DNA from: Branchiostoma floridae | Lineage: Eukaryota; Chordata; Leptocardii; Amphioxiformes; Branchiostomatidae | Reading direction: 5' to 3' | DNA length: 64,000 bases | Assembly (NCBI RefSeq): GCF_000003815.2 | Contig: NC_049988.1 | Span: 2,690,340-2,754,339, forward strand | Shown: positions 1 to 11,670 of the stretch, one piece after another | Numbering within the stretch: the first letter of the stretch is position 1 | How the letters are laid out: every line of letters begins with the position of its first letter | Translations under genes and position numbers: made by a program | Notes under the pieces: model-generated | Told to the model about the DNA's origin: nothing | The model's database searches: none | The model's input: the letters and a program-made list of their open reading frames with translations, nothing else

Positions 1-544
1 GGCCATATGTACTTCCGATGGTTGGACTGATGGGGTGGGGGTTGCAGATCCTGAATTCAAATCATAATTGTCGCATGTCACAGTCAATTGTCAAGTCACT
101 TGTCGTGGGTCAAATCCCCTGATGAAAGGAAATCAAAACATTTTTGCTGATTCTTTGATCATGTTGTAATGTGAAATATCCGGTCAAAATTCAAGACTTA
201 AGGACAAAATAATCTATATGTAGACATCCTTGAATGACAGTCAACCAAACTAAAAGTTACAAGATAAATTTGAATTATTTAGATGTCCAAGTGATAATGG
301 TACTGTTGTCATCAGTAATGTTACCGTCTGATGATGAGATGGCCTCGGGACAAGGGGACAGAATTGTTCTTACACCATTTTAAGCACAGCACATGTGGAG
401 ATGCCAACTATTTTAACATAAACAGATCACATAAAACAAATCTTCAACAGTATTAAATCAAAACACACGAAAAATAAAGATGAAGTGCAGTATCTCAGTT
501 ATCATAGTTGTCCATTTAAATGTCTTAGTCGTCATTATCAACAT
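1..544. other. No recognisable feature
   Basis: AT-rich sequence before the first tandem repeat. No splice-bounded open frame or repeat was recognised on either strand. Confidence 0.4.
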
Positions 545-1150
545 TACATTCTTTTATGTTCTTTTATGGCATCTGACAGTTTTTGTCTTCATCGCGAACG
601 CCTGGCAGCCCTTCTACTGACAAAAAATATTATGTATCCCCTTAATGCTCTTTTATGGCATCTAACAGTTTCAACTGCAGACATACAGCTAATTCATTTA
701 CAAAGAGGCGCCAACGCCTGGCAGCCCTTAAAGTTCTACTAACAAAAGATAGCAATACATTATGTATCCCCTTAATGCTCTTTCATGGCATCTAACAGTT
801 TTTTGTTCAACTGCAGACATACAGTTAATTCATTTACAAAGAGGCGCCAACGCCTGGCAGCCCTTAAAGTTCTACTAACAAAAAATAGCAATACATTATG
901 TATCCCCTTAATTCTCTTTTATGGCATCTAACAGTTTTTTGTTTAACTGCGTACACACAGCTAATTCATTTACAAAGAGGCGCCAATGCCTGGCAGCCCT
1001 TTCTACTAACATTAGCAATACATACCCTTAATTCTCTTTTATGGCATCTAACACTTTTTAGTTCAACTGTGGACATACAGCTATATTCATTTACAAAGAG
1101 GCGCCAACGCCTTGGCAGCCATTTCTACTAACAAAAACTAGCAATGTATC
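545..1150. repeat. Tandem repeat, units of about 90-136 bp, five copies
   Basis: The phrase ATGGCATCT recurs at 566, 655, 785, 921 and 1041. Each copy is followed by a stretch ending near GAGGCGCCAACGCCTGGCAG, so the spacings are 89, 130, 136 and 120 bp. The first unit is truncated. The open frames across it exist only because the repeat lacks stops, and they do not look like protein. Confidence 0.85.
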
Positions 1151-1556
1151 TTCTTAAATGCAACCTGCTTAAGTGGTACCACATTAAAAAATTGTTACTA
1201 ACATTAAGAATTAATATTATGTACCTCCTTCATGGCTGCTAGCTTATATCAGCACAACATTTAAAAAATTGTTAGACTGGGACAATTAAGCACACCCCAT
1301 TTGCCAGGCTAATAATTTGGTGCAATTATCTGGGTGCCCTGGTGCAAAAAAAGCAGTTATCCAGCCGGACCGCATTCGTTTGGGATTCTGTGCAATTAAC
1401 AGAGGTGTGCAGTACTCTGTTGTGCAATTAAATGGCCTCTAGTAGCTCTACTGTATTAACAAAAACGAGCAAACATGTACAGTTCATGGATCTCCTCAAT
1501 GGCAGCCTCATTGGCACCCACATTTCAAAACATGTCATGTGACTTCCTGATGATAT

Positions 1557-1762
1557 ACTATAAATGCAGAAACTTTTGCGGTGGTTTAATGTTTGCAGTT
1601 TTCACAGAGGCCGCTTCACCGCGAATTTAACCATGAACATTTTTCCTTGGCAGTAAGAGACTACAGTGCATGGTGCTATCGCAAAATTAAAACCACCACG
1701 CAAAGTCCATTTTTTCACTACCACAAAACTAAATCTCCGTGAACTTAAATGCATTTACAGTA
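1557..1762. mobile_element. MITE family G (TACTGTAAATGCA ends), copy 1
   Basis: A 206-bp element with inverted ends: TACTATAAATGCAG on the left and GCATTTACAGTA on the right. The interior alternates phrases such as GCGGTGG and CCACCACG. The same structure recurs at 16701-16912 and, truncated, at 61886. It borders the satellite, and its right end is copied inside the satellite's higher-order unit. The transposase superfamily is not determined. Confidence 0.7.
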
Positions 1763-1811
1763 CAGTGGTCCTTTGTTGTGGAATTGCATTTGTCCATTAT
1801 TGATTGGAATT

Positions 1812-4800
1812 TTAGGCCGCACTAGTGACAGGTGCGCCCACAAAAAAACAAGCAAAAACTTAAGTAAGTAAAGGTTAGGCTGCACTTGTGATAGGTGCAC
1901 ATCCAAAAAAAATTAAGAAAAAATTAAGTAAGTAAAGGCCGCACTAGTGACAGGTGCGCCTAAAAAAATCACGCGAAAAGCAAAGTAAGTAAAGGTTAGG
2001 CCACATTAGTGACAGGTGCACCTACAAAAAATCAAGCAAAGGGTAAAGGTTAATCTGCACTAGTGGCAGGTGCACCTAAAAAAATCAAGCGAAATATAAA
2101 GGTTAGTCCGCACTTGTGGCAGGTGCACCTAAAAAAATCAAGCGAAATGTAAAGGTTAGTCCGCACTTGTGGCAGGTGCACCTAAAAAAATCAAGCGAAA
2201 TGTAAAGGTTAGGCCGCACTAGTGACAGGTGCACCTAAAAAAATCAAGCGAAATGTAAAGGTTAGTCCGCACTTGTGGCAGGTGCACCTAAAAAAATCAA
2301 GCGAAATGTAAAGGTTAGTCCGCACTTGTGGCAGGTGCACCTAAAAAAATCAAGCAAAATGTAAAGGTTAGTCCGCACTTGTGGCAGGTGCACCTAAAAA
2401 AATCAAGCGAAATGTAAAGGTTAGTCCGCACTTGTGGCAGGTGCACCTAAAAAAATCAAGCGAAATGTAAAGGTTAGTCCGCACTTGTTGCAGGTGCACC
2501 TAAAAAAATCAAGCGAAATGTAAAGGTTAGTCCGCACTTGTGACAGGTGCACCTAAAAAAATCAAGCGAAATGTAAAGGTTAGGCCGCACTAGTGACAGG
2601 TGCACCTAAAAAATCAAGCGAAATGTAAAGGTTAGTCCGCACTAGTGACAGGTGCGCCTACAAAAAATCAACTTAAATGCATTTACAGCACAGTGGTCCT
2701 TTGTTGTGGAATTGCATTTGTCCATTATTGATTGGAATTTTAGGCCGCACTAGTGACAGGTGCGCCCACAAAAAAACAAGCAAAAACTTATATATAATAA
2801 GTAAGTAAAGGTTAGGCTGCACTTGTGATAGGTGCACCTCCAAAAAAAAATTAAGAAAAAATTAAGTAAGTAAAGGCCGCACTAGTGACAGGTGCGCCTC
2901 AAAAAATCACGCGAAAAGCAAAGTAAGTAAAGGTTTGGCCGCATTAGTGACAGGTGCACCTACAAAAAACTAAAGAAAGTAAAGGTTGGGCTGCACTTAT
3001 GACAGGTGCGCCTACAAAAAATCAAGCAAAAAACTAAAGAAAGTAAAAGTTAGGCTGCACTTGTGACAGGTGCGCCTACAAAAATCACGCGAAAAGCAAA
3101 TTAAGTAAAGGTTAGGCCACACTAGTGCCAGATGCACCTATAAAAATCAAGCAAAAGGTAAAGTAAATAAAGCTTAGGTCACACTAGTGACAGGTGCACC
3201 TAAAAAAATCAAGCGAAACGTAAAGGTTAGGCCGCACTTGTGGCAGGTGCACCTACAAAAATCAAGCAAAACGAAAAAGGTTAGGCCGCACTTGTGGCAG
3301 GTGCACCTACAAAAAACAAGCAAAACGTAACAGTTAGGCTGCACTAGTGACAGGTACACCTACAAAAAATCAAGCGAAATGTAAAGGTTAGTCCGCACTA
3401 GTGACAGGTGCACCTAAATAAATCAAGCGAAATGTAAAGGCTAGTCCGCACTTGTGGCAGGTGCACCTAAATAAATCAAGCGAAACGTAAAGGTTAGGCT
3501 GCATTAGTGACAGGTGCACCTAAAAAAAATCAAGCGAAACGTAAAGGTTAGGCCGCACTGGTGACAGGTGCACCTACAAAAAAACAAGCGAAACGTAAAG
3601 GTTAGGCCGCACTTGTGGCAGGTGCACCTACAAAAATCAAGCGAAACGTAACGGTTAGGCTGCACTAGTGACAGGTGCACCTAAAAAAAATCAAGCGAAA
3701 CGTAAAGGTTAGGCCGCACTGGTGACAGGTGCACCTACAAAAAAACAAGCGAAACGTAAAGGTTAGGCCGCACTTGTGGCAGGTGCACCTACAAAAATCA
3801 AGCGAAACGTAACGGTTAGGCTGCACTAGTGACAGGTGCACCTAAAAAAAATCAAGCGAAACGTAAAGGTAAGGTCGCAAAAACTTAAGACCTATTTTCC
3901 TATGAATAATAGCTGCAGAAAACCTGAGCCTGAGAGAGAAAAGAGCACTAAAAAATAAAAGCTCCATGCCCTCTGGCTTTCTCCATGGCAAAACCAAGCT
4001 GACAGTTATTCCAGGTTGAAAAGCTCATCATTTCTTGTTGTCAATAAAGGAACTTAAAATACTTACTATGGAATTACATGTGACAGGTGCACCTAAAAAA
4101 ATCAAGCGAAATGTAAAGGTTAGGCCGCACTAGTGACAGGTGCACCTAAAAAAATCAAGCGAAATGTAAAGGTTAGTCCGCACTAGTGACAGGTGCGCCT
4201 ACAAAAAATCAACTTAAATGCATTTACAGCACAGTGGTCCTTTGTTGTGGAATTGCATTTGTCCATTATTGATTGGAATTTTAGGCCGCACTAGTGACAG
4301 GTGCGCCCACAAAAAAACAAGCAAAAACTTATATATAATAAGTAAGTAAAGGTTAGGCTGCACTTGTGATAGGTGCACCTCAAAAAAAAAATTAAGAAAA
4401 AATTAAGTAAGTAAAGGCCGCACTAGTGACAGGTGCGCCTCAAAAAATCACGCGAAAAGCAAAGTAAGTAAAGGTTTGGCCGCATTAGTGACAGGTGCAC
4501 CTACAAAAAACTAAAGAAAGTAAAGGTTGGGCTGCACTTATGACAGGTGCGCCTACAAAAAATCAAGCAAAAAACTAAAGAAAGTAAAAGTTAGGCTGAA
4601 CTTGTGACAGGTGCGCCTACAAAAATCACGCGAAAAGCAAATTAAGTAAAGGTTAGGCCACACTAGTGCCAGATGCACCTATAAAAATCAAGCAAAAGGT
4701 AAAGTAAATAAAGCTTAGGTCACACTAGTGACAGGTGCACCTAAAAAAATCAAGCGAAACGTAAAGGTTAGGCCGCACTTGTGGCAGGTGCACCTACAAA

Positions 4801-6522
4801 AATCAAGCAAAACGTAAAGGTTAGGCCGCACTTGTGGCAGGTGCACCTACAAAAAACAAGCAAAACGTAACAGTTAGGCTGCACTAGTGACAGGAACACC
4901 TACAAAAAATCAAGCGAAATGTAAAGGTTAGTCCGCACTAGTGACAGGTGCACCTAAATAAATCAAGCGAAATGTAAAGGCTAGTCCGCACTTGTGGCAG
5001 GTGCACCTAAATAAATCAAGCGAAACGTAAAGGTTAGGCTGCATTAGTGACAGGTGCACCTAAAAAAAATCAAGCGAAACGTAAAGGTTAGGCCGCACTG
5101 GTGACAGGTGCACCTACAAAAAACAAGCGAAACGTAAAGGTTAGGCCGCACTTGTGGCAGGTGCACCTACAAAAATCAAGCGAAACGTAACGGTTAGGCT
5201 GCACTAGTGACAGGTGCACCTAAAAAAAATCAAGCGAAACGTAAAGGTAAGGTCGCAAAAACTTAAGACCTATTTTCCTATGAATAATAGCTGCAGAAAA
5301 CCTGAGCCTGAGAGAGAAATGAGCACTAAAAAATAAAAGCTCCATGCCCTCTGGCTTTCTCCATGGCAAAACCAAGCTGACAGTTATTCCAGGTTGAAAA
5401 GCTCATCATTTCTTGTTGTCAATAAAGGAACTTAAAATACTTACTATGGAATTACATGTGACAGGTGCACCTAAAAAAATCAAGCGAAATGTAAAGGTTA
5501 GGCCGCACTAGTGACAGGTGCACCTAAAAAAATCAAGCGAAATGTAAAGGTTAGTCCGCACTAGTGACAGGTGCGCCTACAAAAAATCAACTTAAATGCA
5601 TTTACAGCACAGTGGTCCTTTGTTGTGGAATTGCATTTGTCCATTATTGATTGGAATTTTAGGCCGCACTAGTGACAGGTGCGCCCACAAAAAAACAAGC
5701 AAAAACTTATATATAATAAGTAAGTAAAGGTTAGGCTGCACTTGTGATAGGTGCACCTCAAAAAAAAAATTAAGAAAAAATTAAGTAAGTAAAGGCCGCA
5801 CTAGTGACAGGTGCGCCTCAAAAAATCACGCGAAAAGCAAAGTAAGTAAAGGTTTGGCCGCATTAGTGACAGGTGCACCTACAAAAAACTAAAGAAAGTA
5901 AAGGTTGGGCTGCACTTATGACAGGTGCGCCTACAAAAAATCAAGCAAAAAACTAAAGAAAGTAAAAGTTAGGCTGAACTTGTGACAGGTGCGCCTACAA
6001 AAATCACGCGAAAAGCAAATTAAGTAAAGGTTAGGCCACACTAGTGCCAGATGCACCTATAAAAATCAAGCAAAAGGTAAAGTAAATAAAGCTTAGGTCA
6101 CACTAGTGACAGGTGCACCTAAAAAAATCAAGCGAAACGTAAAGGTTAGGCCGCACTTGTGGCAGGTGCACCTACAAAAATCAAGCAAAACGTAAAGGTT
6201 AGGCCGCACTTGTGGCAGGTGCACCTACAAAAAACAAGCAAAACGTAACAGTTAGGCTGCACTAGTGACAGGAACACCTACAAAAAATCAAGCGAAATGT
6301 AAAGGTTAGTCCGCACTAGTGACAGGTGCACCTAAATAAATCAAGCGAAATGTAAAGGCTAGTCCGCACTTGTGGCAGGTGCACCTAAATAAATCAAGCG
6401 AAACGTACAGGTTAGGCTGCATTAGTGACAGGTGCACCTAACAAAAATCAGCGAAACGTAAAGGTTAGGCCGCACTGGTGACAGGTGCACCTACAAAAAC
6501 AAGCGAAACGTAAAGTTAGGCC
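1812..6522. repeat. 53-bp satellite array with higher-order repeat
   Basis: In the homogeneous part (about 2040-2640) the phrase GGTTAGTCCGCACTTGTGGC recurs at exactly 53 bp (2101, 2154, 2207). Every monomer carries GCACTWGTGRCAGGTGCACC; AGGTGCACCT is a perfect palindrome containing the E-box CAGGTG. Variant monomers with GGTGCGCC and different A-runs alternate elsewhere. A higher-order unit is marked by ACTTAAATGCATTTACAGCA at 2671, 4212 and 5590 (spacings 1541 and 1378). The first unit is longer because it carries extra monomers near 3655-3850. Each full unit also holds a unique spacer of about 210 bp (about 3870-4080 and 5250-5460). The third unit runs into the gap, so the true array length is unknown. 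Confidence 0.95.
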
Positions 6523-6622
6523 NNNNNNNNNNNNNNNNNNNNNNNNNNNNNNNNNNNNNNNNNNNNNNNNNNNNNNNNNNNNNNNNNNNNNNNNNNNNNN
6601 NNNNNNNNNNNNNNNNNNNNNN
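6523..6622. other. Assembly gap (100 N)
   Basis: Exactly 100 N follow a satellite monomer. The even number is the usual placeholder for a gap of unknown size, so the satellite is probably collapsed or truncated here. Confidence 0.98.
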
Positions 6623-6943
6623 TGCTGACAATGGTGGAAGAAGGAGTCTGTATCCTGTCACTTGAGGCCATCTCATCATGACACTACGTACTGATGACAA
6701 CAAAACCTTCATGACATAAGGGCTAATTTTGCAAGCCTTCGATACACTGAATATACAATTTAATATGTACAACCATATAGAATTATACAATCATACAGTA
6801 TTTTATATTTCAGGATCTGAAAACACCCCACCTTCTGTTCCTAGAGTCAGCGCAGATATCCCCGGCCCCCAACTGGTTTATATTACATTACCACATAACA
6901 GATGTACAATACCATATGTGCCGCCCCTCTCACCTATTTGTCA

Positions 6944-7012
6944 TCCCATGTGTTCTAGTGGTCTAAGGATTTGTCGGTTTCACACGGGCCGGGTTCGATT
7001 CCCGGCATGGGA
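6944..7012 (+). tRNA. tRNA-Glu-like sequence 1 (probable pseudogene)
   Basis: The acceptor ends TCCCATG and CATGGGA pair over 7 bp. The A-box-like TTCTAGTGG and the B-box GGGTTCGATTCCC are present, and the T arm CCGGG/CCCGG is perfect. The family match is tRNA-Glu (UUC): TTC lies in TTTCACA. The anticodon stem does not pair cleanly, so a functional tRNA is unlikely, though the pol III boxes remain. Confidence 0.6.
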
Positions 7013-7290
7013 AACTGCAATTTTCCTTTTGCCATGGGGGGTGGGGGCTTGGTGTGCATTACGGATATCTTAAACTCCACCCCTACCCCCTGAATCTATA
7101 ATCCCCAATATTTTGGGATCTGCAAACACCCCACCTTTTAAGTTCTTTTTTTGGCAGGGGTGCAGAACAGAGGGGGTACCATAAGGATAATCTCCAATTC
7201 ACCCCCCCTCCACACTATCATTTAACCAAAAATATCTGCAGTGGTTTTATTTAGTAATACGACATATGTGCCGCCCCTCTCACCATGTCC

Positions 7291-7354
7291 TCCCATGTGG
7301 TCTAGTGGTCTAAGGATTTGTGGCTTGGGCCTGGGTTCGATTCCCGGCATGGGA
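7291..7354 (+). tRNA. tRNA-Glu-like sequence 2 (pseudogene)
   Basis: The acceptor stem TCCCATG/CATGGGA, TGGTCTAGTGG and GGGTTCGATTCCC are intact. The anticodon arm has lost several bases (GTGGCTTGGGCC), so no proper anticodon loop forms. Confidence 0.6.
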
Positions 7355-7622
7355 AACTGCAATTTTGCTTTTACCATGGGGGTGGGGGCTTGGTGTGCAT
7401 CAAGGATATCTTCAACCCCCACCCCCTTATATTTCCCCCAGTATTTAATATTTCGGGATCTGCAAACACCCCACGTAGTTCTTTTTTTGGTAAAGGTGAG
7501 GAGCAGAGGGGGGCCTTAAGGATATCTCCAATCCTCCCTCCTTCCACACCATTTAACCAAAGATATCTGCAGTGGTTTTATTTACATACAATACCATATG
7601 TGCCGCCCCTCTCACCATGTCG

Positions 7623-7694
7623 TCCCGTGTGGTCTAGTGGTCTAAGGATCTGTGGTTTTACCTACACGGCCCGGGTTTGATTCCCGGCATGGGA
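7623..7694 (+). tRNA. tRNA-Glu-like sequence 3 (probable pseudogene)
   Basis: This is the most complete copy at 72 nt. TCCCGTG pairs with CATGGGA through one G-T wobble, and the A-box is TGGTCTAGTGG. The B-box is GGGTTTGATTCCC, with one change from the other copies. TGTGG can pair with CTACA around TTTTAC, but the loop is one base short and the Glu anticodon TTC is not present. Confidence 0.55.
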
Positions 7695-7965
7695 AACTGC
7701 AATTTTACTTTTGTCGCGGGGGTGGGCCTGGCTTGGTGTGCCTCAAGGATATCTTCACAAACACACCCCTCTATTCCCCCATTATTTAATATTGAGGATC
7801 TACAAATAGCTCACTTTTTTGGCGGGGTTGCGGAGCAAAGGGGGGCCTTAAGGATATCTCCAATTCACCCCCCCCCTCCACACTATCATTTAACCAAAGA
7901 TATCTGCAGTCATGGTTTAATTTACGTACAATACCATACGTGCCGCCCCTCCTCTTACCATGTCC

Positions 7966-8001
7966 TCCCATGTGGTCTAGTGGTTTAAGGATTTGTGGAT
8001 T
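7966..8001 (+). tRNA. tRNA-Glu-like 5' half (truncated)
   Basis: TCCCATGTGGTCTAGTGG is followed by unrelated repeat sequence. The T arm and 3' acceptor strand are missing. Confidence 0.6.
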
Positions 8002-8699
8002 TAAGGATATCAGCAGTTGTGGAGTCCACCCCCCCTCCCCTCCCTCAGTATTTTATATTCGGTGATTTGCAAACACCCCAATTTCTGTTCCTAGAGATCA
8101 GCACTAAATTACATTGGCAGGCAAACTCACATAATGGGCTGCCTTTGAAACTGATGGAGGCCCGCGGAGTTTTTTGGGGGGCAGAAAGGGGGTAGCTGTG
8201 GAGCGGGCATGGGGCCTTGTTCAAGGATAAGACAGAGACAAACTCCTGGGGTGGAGACGCTCATGCTTTTTAGGAGGTGGGGATATATGATTATATCCAA
8301 TGCCCCCATCTAATACTTATCAAGGATAACTCCAACTTCCCCCACACCCCTCGCCTCCCACCATTCTTTGATCAAAAATCCTTCAATTCAGACTGTTTTG
8401 TATTTTGCAATCTGCAAACAAACCACCCCCACCTTCTGTTCATAGGCAGCACTTTATCAGATTGGTAGATAATAATAATAATAATCATTACATTGTGATA
8501 GGATGAGTGGACATACTTGGTAACTGTGTGTGAGGCACCCACGCACTTGGAATGGTTTGGTCTGTATGACATCACATGACCTTACGATTTGATTTGGAAC
8601 TATGCAGTGAATTTGCACTGCACAATTTTCAAAATTTCCTGTGTGACTTTGCAAGAAATCCCTTGCTGTTAAGGCCTGACTGATCGCCCTAAATGGTCT

Positions 8700-9890
8700 A
8701 TCAAGAACCTGCCTAGGCTGAGGGATACAGAGTTGAGCTACAGAGATGCAGAAAGTGGCCTCAACATTCTTCAAACATCGTTGTCCTTGGCGGAGACCCC
8801 TGATGGACCAAGTCATCATGGCCAACCAAGCCCCTCCAATTCCAGCATTGCCGCCCTTTCGGCCGAGAATGCACTTAAAAGGAGGAGCATGATGTGCTTA
8901 TTTTGGAGGAGATGAAAATGTTGGAATTGTCTCGGGGGATGAAAGACTTGCGGAGGCGGAAAGATCAGTTAGTGGCATAATGAGGCGACATGAGACGGAT
9001 TGCGCAATCCACTTCCCCTCCTAGAGCTCCTGCCAAGAACCTCTCATCGGTAGAGACTGACCCTGATCTTGAGAGGCAACACAATTACTACCACGTCATT
9101 GCCGCATCACCAGCCGACAAGACAACAAAGGACAGGTATAGTGTATAGTCTCTCAAGACCAGGCAGTGGTGCACGGCGCAGCCTCGTCACAGCCTGCTAA
9201 TGACGAAGTGCGCAAAATCCAGGACCTACGGCGTGACATTGCAGCTGTCGCAGAGGTGCAACGTCTACTGGGCACCCTCAGTCAGCATGTACAGCTCAAC
9301 CCTGGCAAACTCCATCTGCCCATAACCCCCAACCCCAGCCCGTACAGACCAACCCTGGCCACCTAAGTCTGCCTCTGGCTTTCAACCCCAGCCTTGAGCC
9401 TCTACAGCCCAGCACTGGCAACCTCAGTTTGCTCGTAGCCCCCGACCCCAGCATACAGATGGCCAAGCAGAGAGGGAAGAAATTGAATTCTGGCTTCCGA
9501 GAGTGTAGAGTGTACCGAGTACAAGCTTCAATACCCATGGGCGAATGCTATCCGTGATTATTGCAGGGAAGTGATGCGAGCGGTAGAATTGGGTGAGTTT
9601 GTCGACTCTGGTTACAAAGAGCACATGGAACACAATGTACAGGCTGCACATGCATCCCCACCTATGGTGCAACACAACACCAAAAGCAAAGCAACCTACT
9701 CTGAATCACAGTCTCAGCTACAGCAGACACTGAAATACTGCAAACTGTTCCAGTCCAAGACCTGCCCTCTGACGGAGCTGATACACGAACAGTTTTGGGA
9801 AGTCCATCACGTGTGTGCTACGTGCCTGACTCAGCATAACAGCGCGAGCACTGGCTGGAGGTCTGCGTATTTTTTTTTGAGTACTTTGAG
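8700..9890 (+). pseudogene. Degenerate coding region, possibly retroelement gag-like
   Basis: Several short plus-strand frames in sequence read coding-like but are broken by stops and shifts. About 8880-8980 gives a helical, charged stretch (EEMKMLELSRGMKDLRRR). About 9190-9290 gives QPANDEVRKIQDLRRD. About 9730-9860 gives a Cys/His cluster (KYCKLFQSKTC, then HHVCATCLTQH) of the kind seen at the C-terminus of some tyrosine-recombinase retroelement Gag proteins. That family link is a guess from the order of helix then Cys/His knuckle. No reverse transcriptase, recombinase or terminal repeats were found nearby. Confidence 0.3.
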
Positions 9891-9899
9891 GTGAAGAAG

Positions 9900-11100
9900 G
9901 AAGAGTCTACCCATGTGAAAAGAGCAGAATGATAGCAACCCAACTGAAGACAGGAGTTATTACACAACTGTAACAACTATCGGACTAAATACTGGACATC
10001 CCTGTAACGTCAGCATTAGCAACATTGTTAAGCTAAATCACTGGATCCAAATAAAGGCAAAGTCAAAGCGAAATGAAATACCAAATTTGATGTGTTCCTA
10101 GATTAAGAATGAAAGAAGGTCCATGTCTTCTTTTGAGAAAGAAAAGACAGCAGATCAACGCATCAGGGCAAGGGCCAGGTGGATGGAGTTTGGGTAGAGT
10201 GGCACAAAATATTTTCTAGTTTCTAGCAAATATAAACTATACCAGAAAGAATGTACAGAAATTACGAATCTTAAATCCTGGAGAAATCATTAGCAACAAG
10301 AATTTTTTTCTAACCTACATTCCTTTAAGGACACCCATGTTGCCTCTTACCAAAGAATTCTCAACTGTTGCATTTTCCCCCATAGCTTATGATAAGTGAG
10401 CTGTATGGGTCTGCTCACACAGAAAGTATTGTTTAATTCAATCACTTGATAGATCTTTTCAGATGATAAATCTAAAATCTTGTTTAGATGGGATTCCAGT
10501 TGCAGTTTCAAGAAATTTCTACTCTGTATTTTAAGTTAATGTTTTCATTACTCACTAGCAAAAGGATTCTTACCCAAGCCCAGAGACAATTTTTTTTCTT
10601 TTTACAAGGTAGTGATGTTAAAGATATGCAAATAGAATGAAAATGAAAATAGAATATATTATGATAATGATCCCCTCTGTGTCTTCATTATACTGAGTGA
10701 CCAGATACACCTGTATACATACATAAACAGAACTAATAAATTCATTCATATAAATTATTTGTTGTTTTGATGTTGTAAAATTGGGTAAGGCACATGTGCA
10801 TTATCTTTTGCAGTCTGGGTTTGAGCACCATAAGGAAAAATACAAAATACCGCTAAATGTTCTGGTCAGCATAAAATTAGTGCTGATTTTTTGGTTTAGT
10901 TTTAGATTTACTTCAAAAATGTTTGGTGTCAATTTTTGCACTTGTCTTCTGTCTTTTAAAATTTATGCTTACAGTAAATAATTCAACATAAATGATCAAA
11001 CTATCATATAATAATTTGACTATCATGGTTCTCCCATCTACATTGTGTTGAATATACGGAACCACGTACCATATACCTAATCATAAATGCAAGTAATACC
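9900..11100. other. No gene recognised
   Basis: AT-rich intergenic or intronic sequence. I looked here for further eIF3h exons (expected downstream of the 11.1-kb relic on the minus strand) and found none. Confidence 0.4.
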
Positions 11101-11104
11101 TATC

Positions 11105-11273
11105 TTATATTGACAGAACCAAAGACTCCTCTGTAGCATGTTGGTAGTTGAACTGAGAGTCCAGCAGAGCTCTGTTCAGGAAGTCTCCATGTAGTGTGGA
11201 CTGGTCCAGCTGACGTGCAGATGGTCGATGTTGACATGCCTCAGGATCCGCATCATCTCCATCTGGTACTCAA
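11105..11273 (-). pseudogene. EIF3H: eIF3 subunit h (EIF3H) exon relic, frameshifted
   Basis: eIF3h is the MPN-domain subunit of the eIF3 complex that brings the 40S ribosome to mRNA. The minus strand reads [20 protein letters not shown], nearly identical to the start of the animal eIF3h MPN domain. After TGG one base is missing; in the shifted frame the match resumes as QSTLHG..., then [18 protein letters not shown], until a TAA at 11105-11107. A CACAG acceptor sits directly upstream (exon start 11273), and the first two bases complete a Val codon, as expected at a real exon border. This is therefore genomic rather than a processed copy. No other eIF3h exon was found nearby. An assembly error at the single missing base is the alternative to a pseudogene. 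Confidence 0.75.
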
Positions 11274-11505
11274 CTGTGGATGACATCAGTAATATAAATT
11301 ACATTACACCCCATGCACAGTCATCTTCGGCATAAGAATCTGATGTGTATCAAAATCTTACTGAATGGAAAAATCTTACTTGCCTGATAGGGCAAGTGGG
11401 GTAGGTCATGCACTGTTGCATAGTGATTCGTGCATATCCCATAATGTTCGTACGAATCTAATAGGGTTCTTGCAAATGCTTAGGCACCCCTGATCATGGA
11501 AGTGT

Positions 11506-11670
11506 CCTAGAGGCCGCCAAAGAGGGAGATTGGAAGAGCAGGTTTTTAACACACTCCAGGAGCTGGGGGTCCCCAGATCTGACTGGACTGTCTACGCCCA
11601 GTGTAGAACAACGTGGCGAGAACTGTCTGTAGCCGCCACGCATCAAATTATGATTCAAGCAACCGATTGA
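11506..11670 (+). mobile_element. Non-LTR retrotransposon C-terminal fragment
   Basis: An open plus-strand frame from CCT at 11506 to TGA at 11670 encodes LEEQVFNTLQELGV, RSDWTVYAQ and RTTWRELSVAATH. The spacing, with Arg/Trp residues before an Ala/Ala/His end, matches the extreme C-terminal tail of some LINE Pol proteins. No reverse transcriptase is attached, so it is a 5'-truncated relic. The exact clade cannot be assigned. Confidence 0.45.

Larger units (their letters stand above)
6800..8440 (+). repeat. Tandem array of ~340-bp tRNA-Glu-headed units
   Basis: Four units start with a tRNA-like head at 6944, 7291, 7623 and 7966 (spacings 347, 332 and 343). Each continues with AAACTGCAATTTT, a G-rich run near GGGGGCTTGGTGTG, a C-rich run, GATCTGCAAACACCCC and TATCTGCAGTGGTTTTATTT. 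A headless partial unit extends to about 8440. The structure fits a tRNA-derived SINE amplified in tandem, or a tRNA gene caught in a local duplication. Confidence 0.8.

Noticed and set aside
1861-2640. GGTTAG phrases as telomeric repeats
   Set aside because: Only one GGTTAG occurs per 53-bp unit and it is not in tandem, so it is just part of the satellite.
3174-3359. Cys-rich minus-strand open frame (CRCTCHKCGLTF)
   Set aside because: It is a by-product of the satellite monomer and repeats with it.
1812-6522. Regular 53-bp repeats resembling a CRISPR array
   Set aside because: There is no unique spacer between units, the whole unit is repeated, no cas genes are present, and the sequence is eukaryotic.
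6944-7694. Functional tRNA-Glu genes
   Set aside because: Each copy has a damaged anticodon arm although the promoter boxes and acceptor stems are kept.
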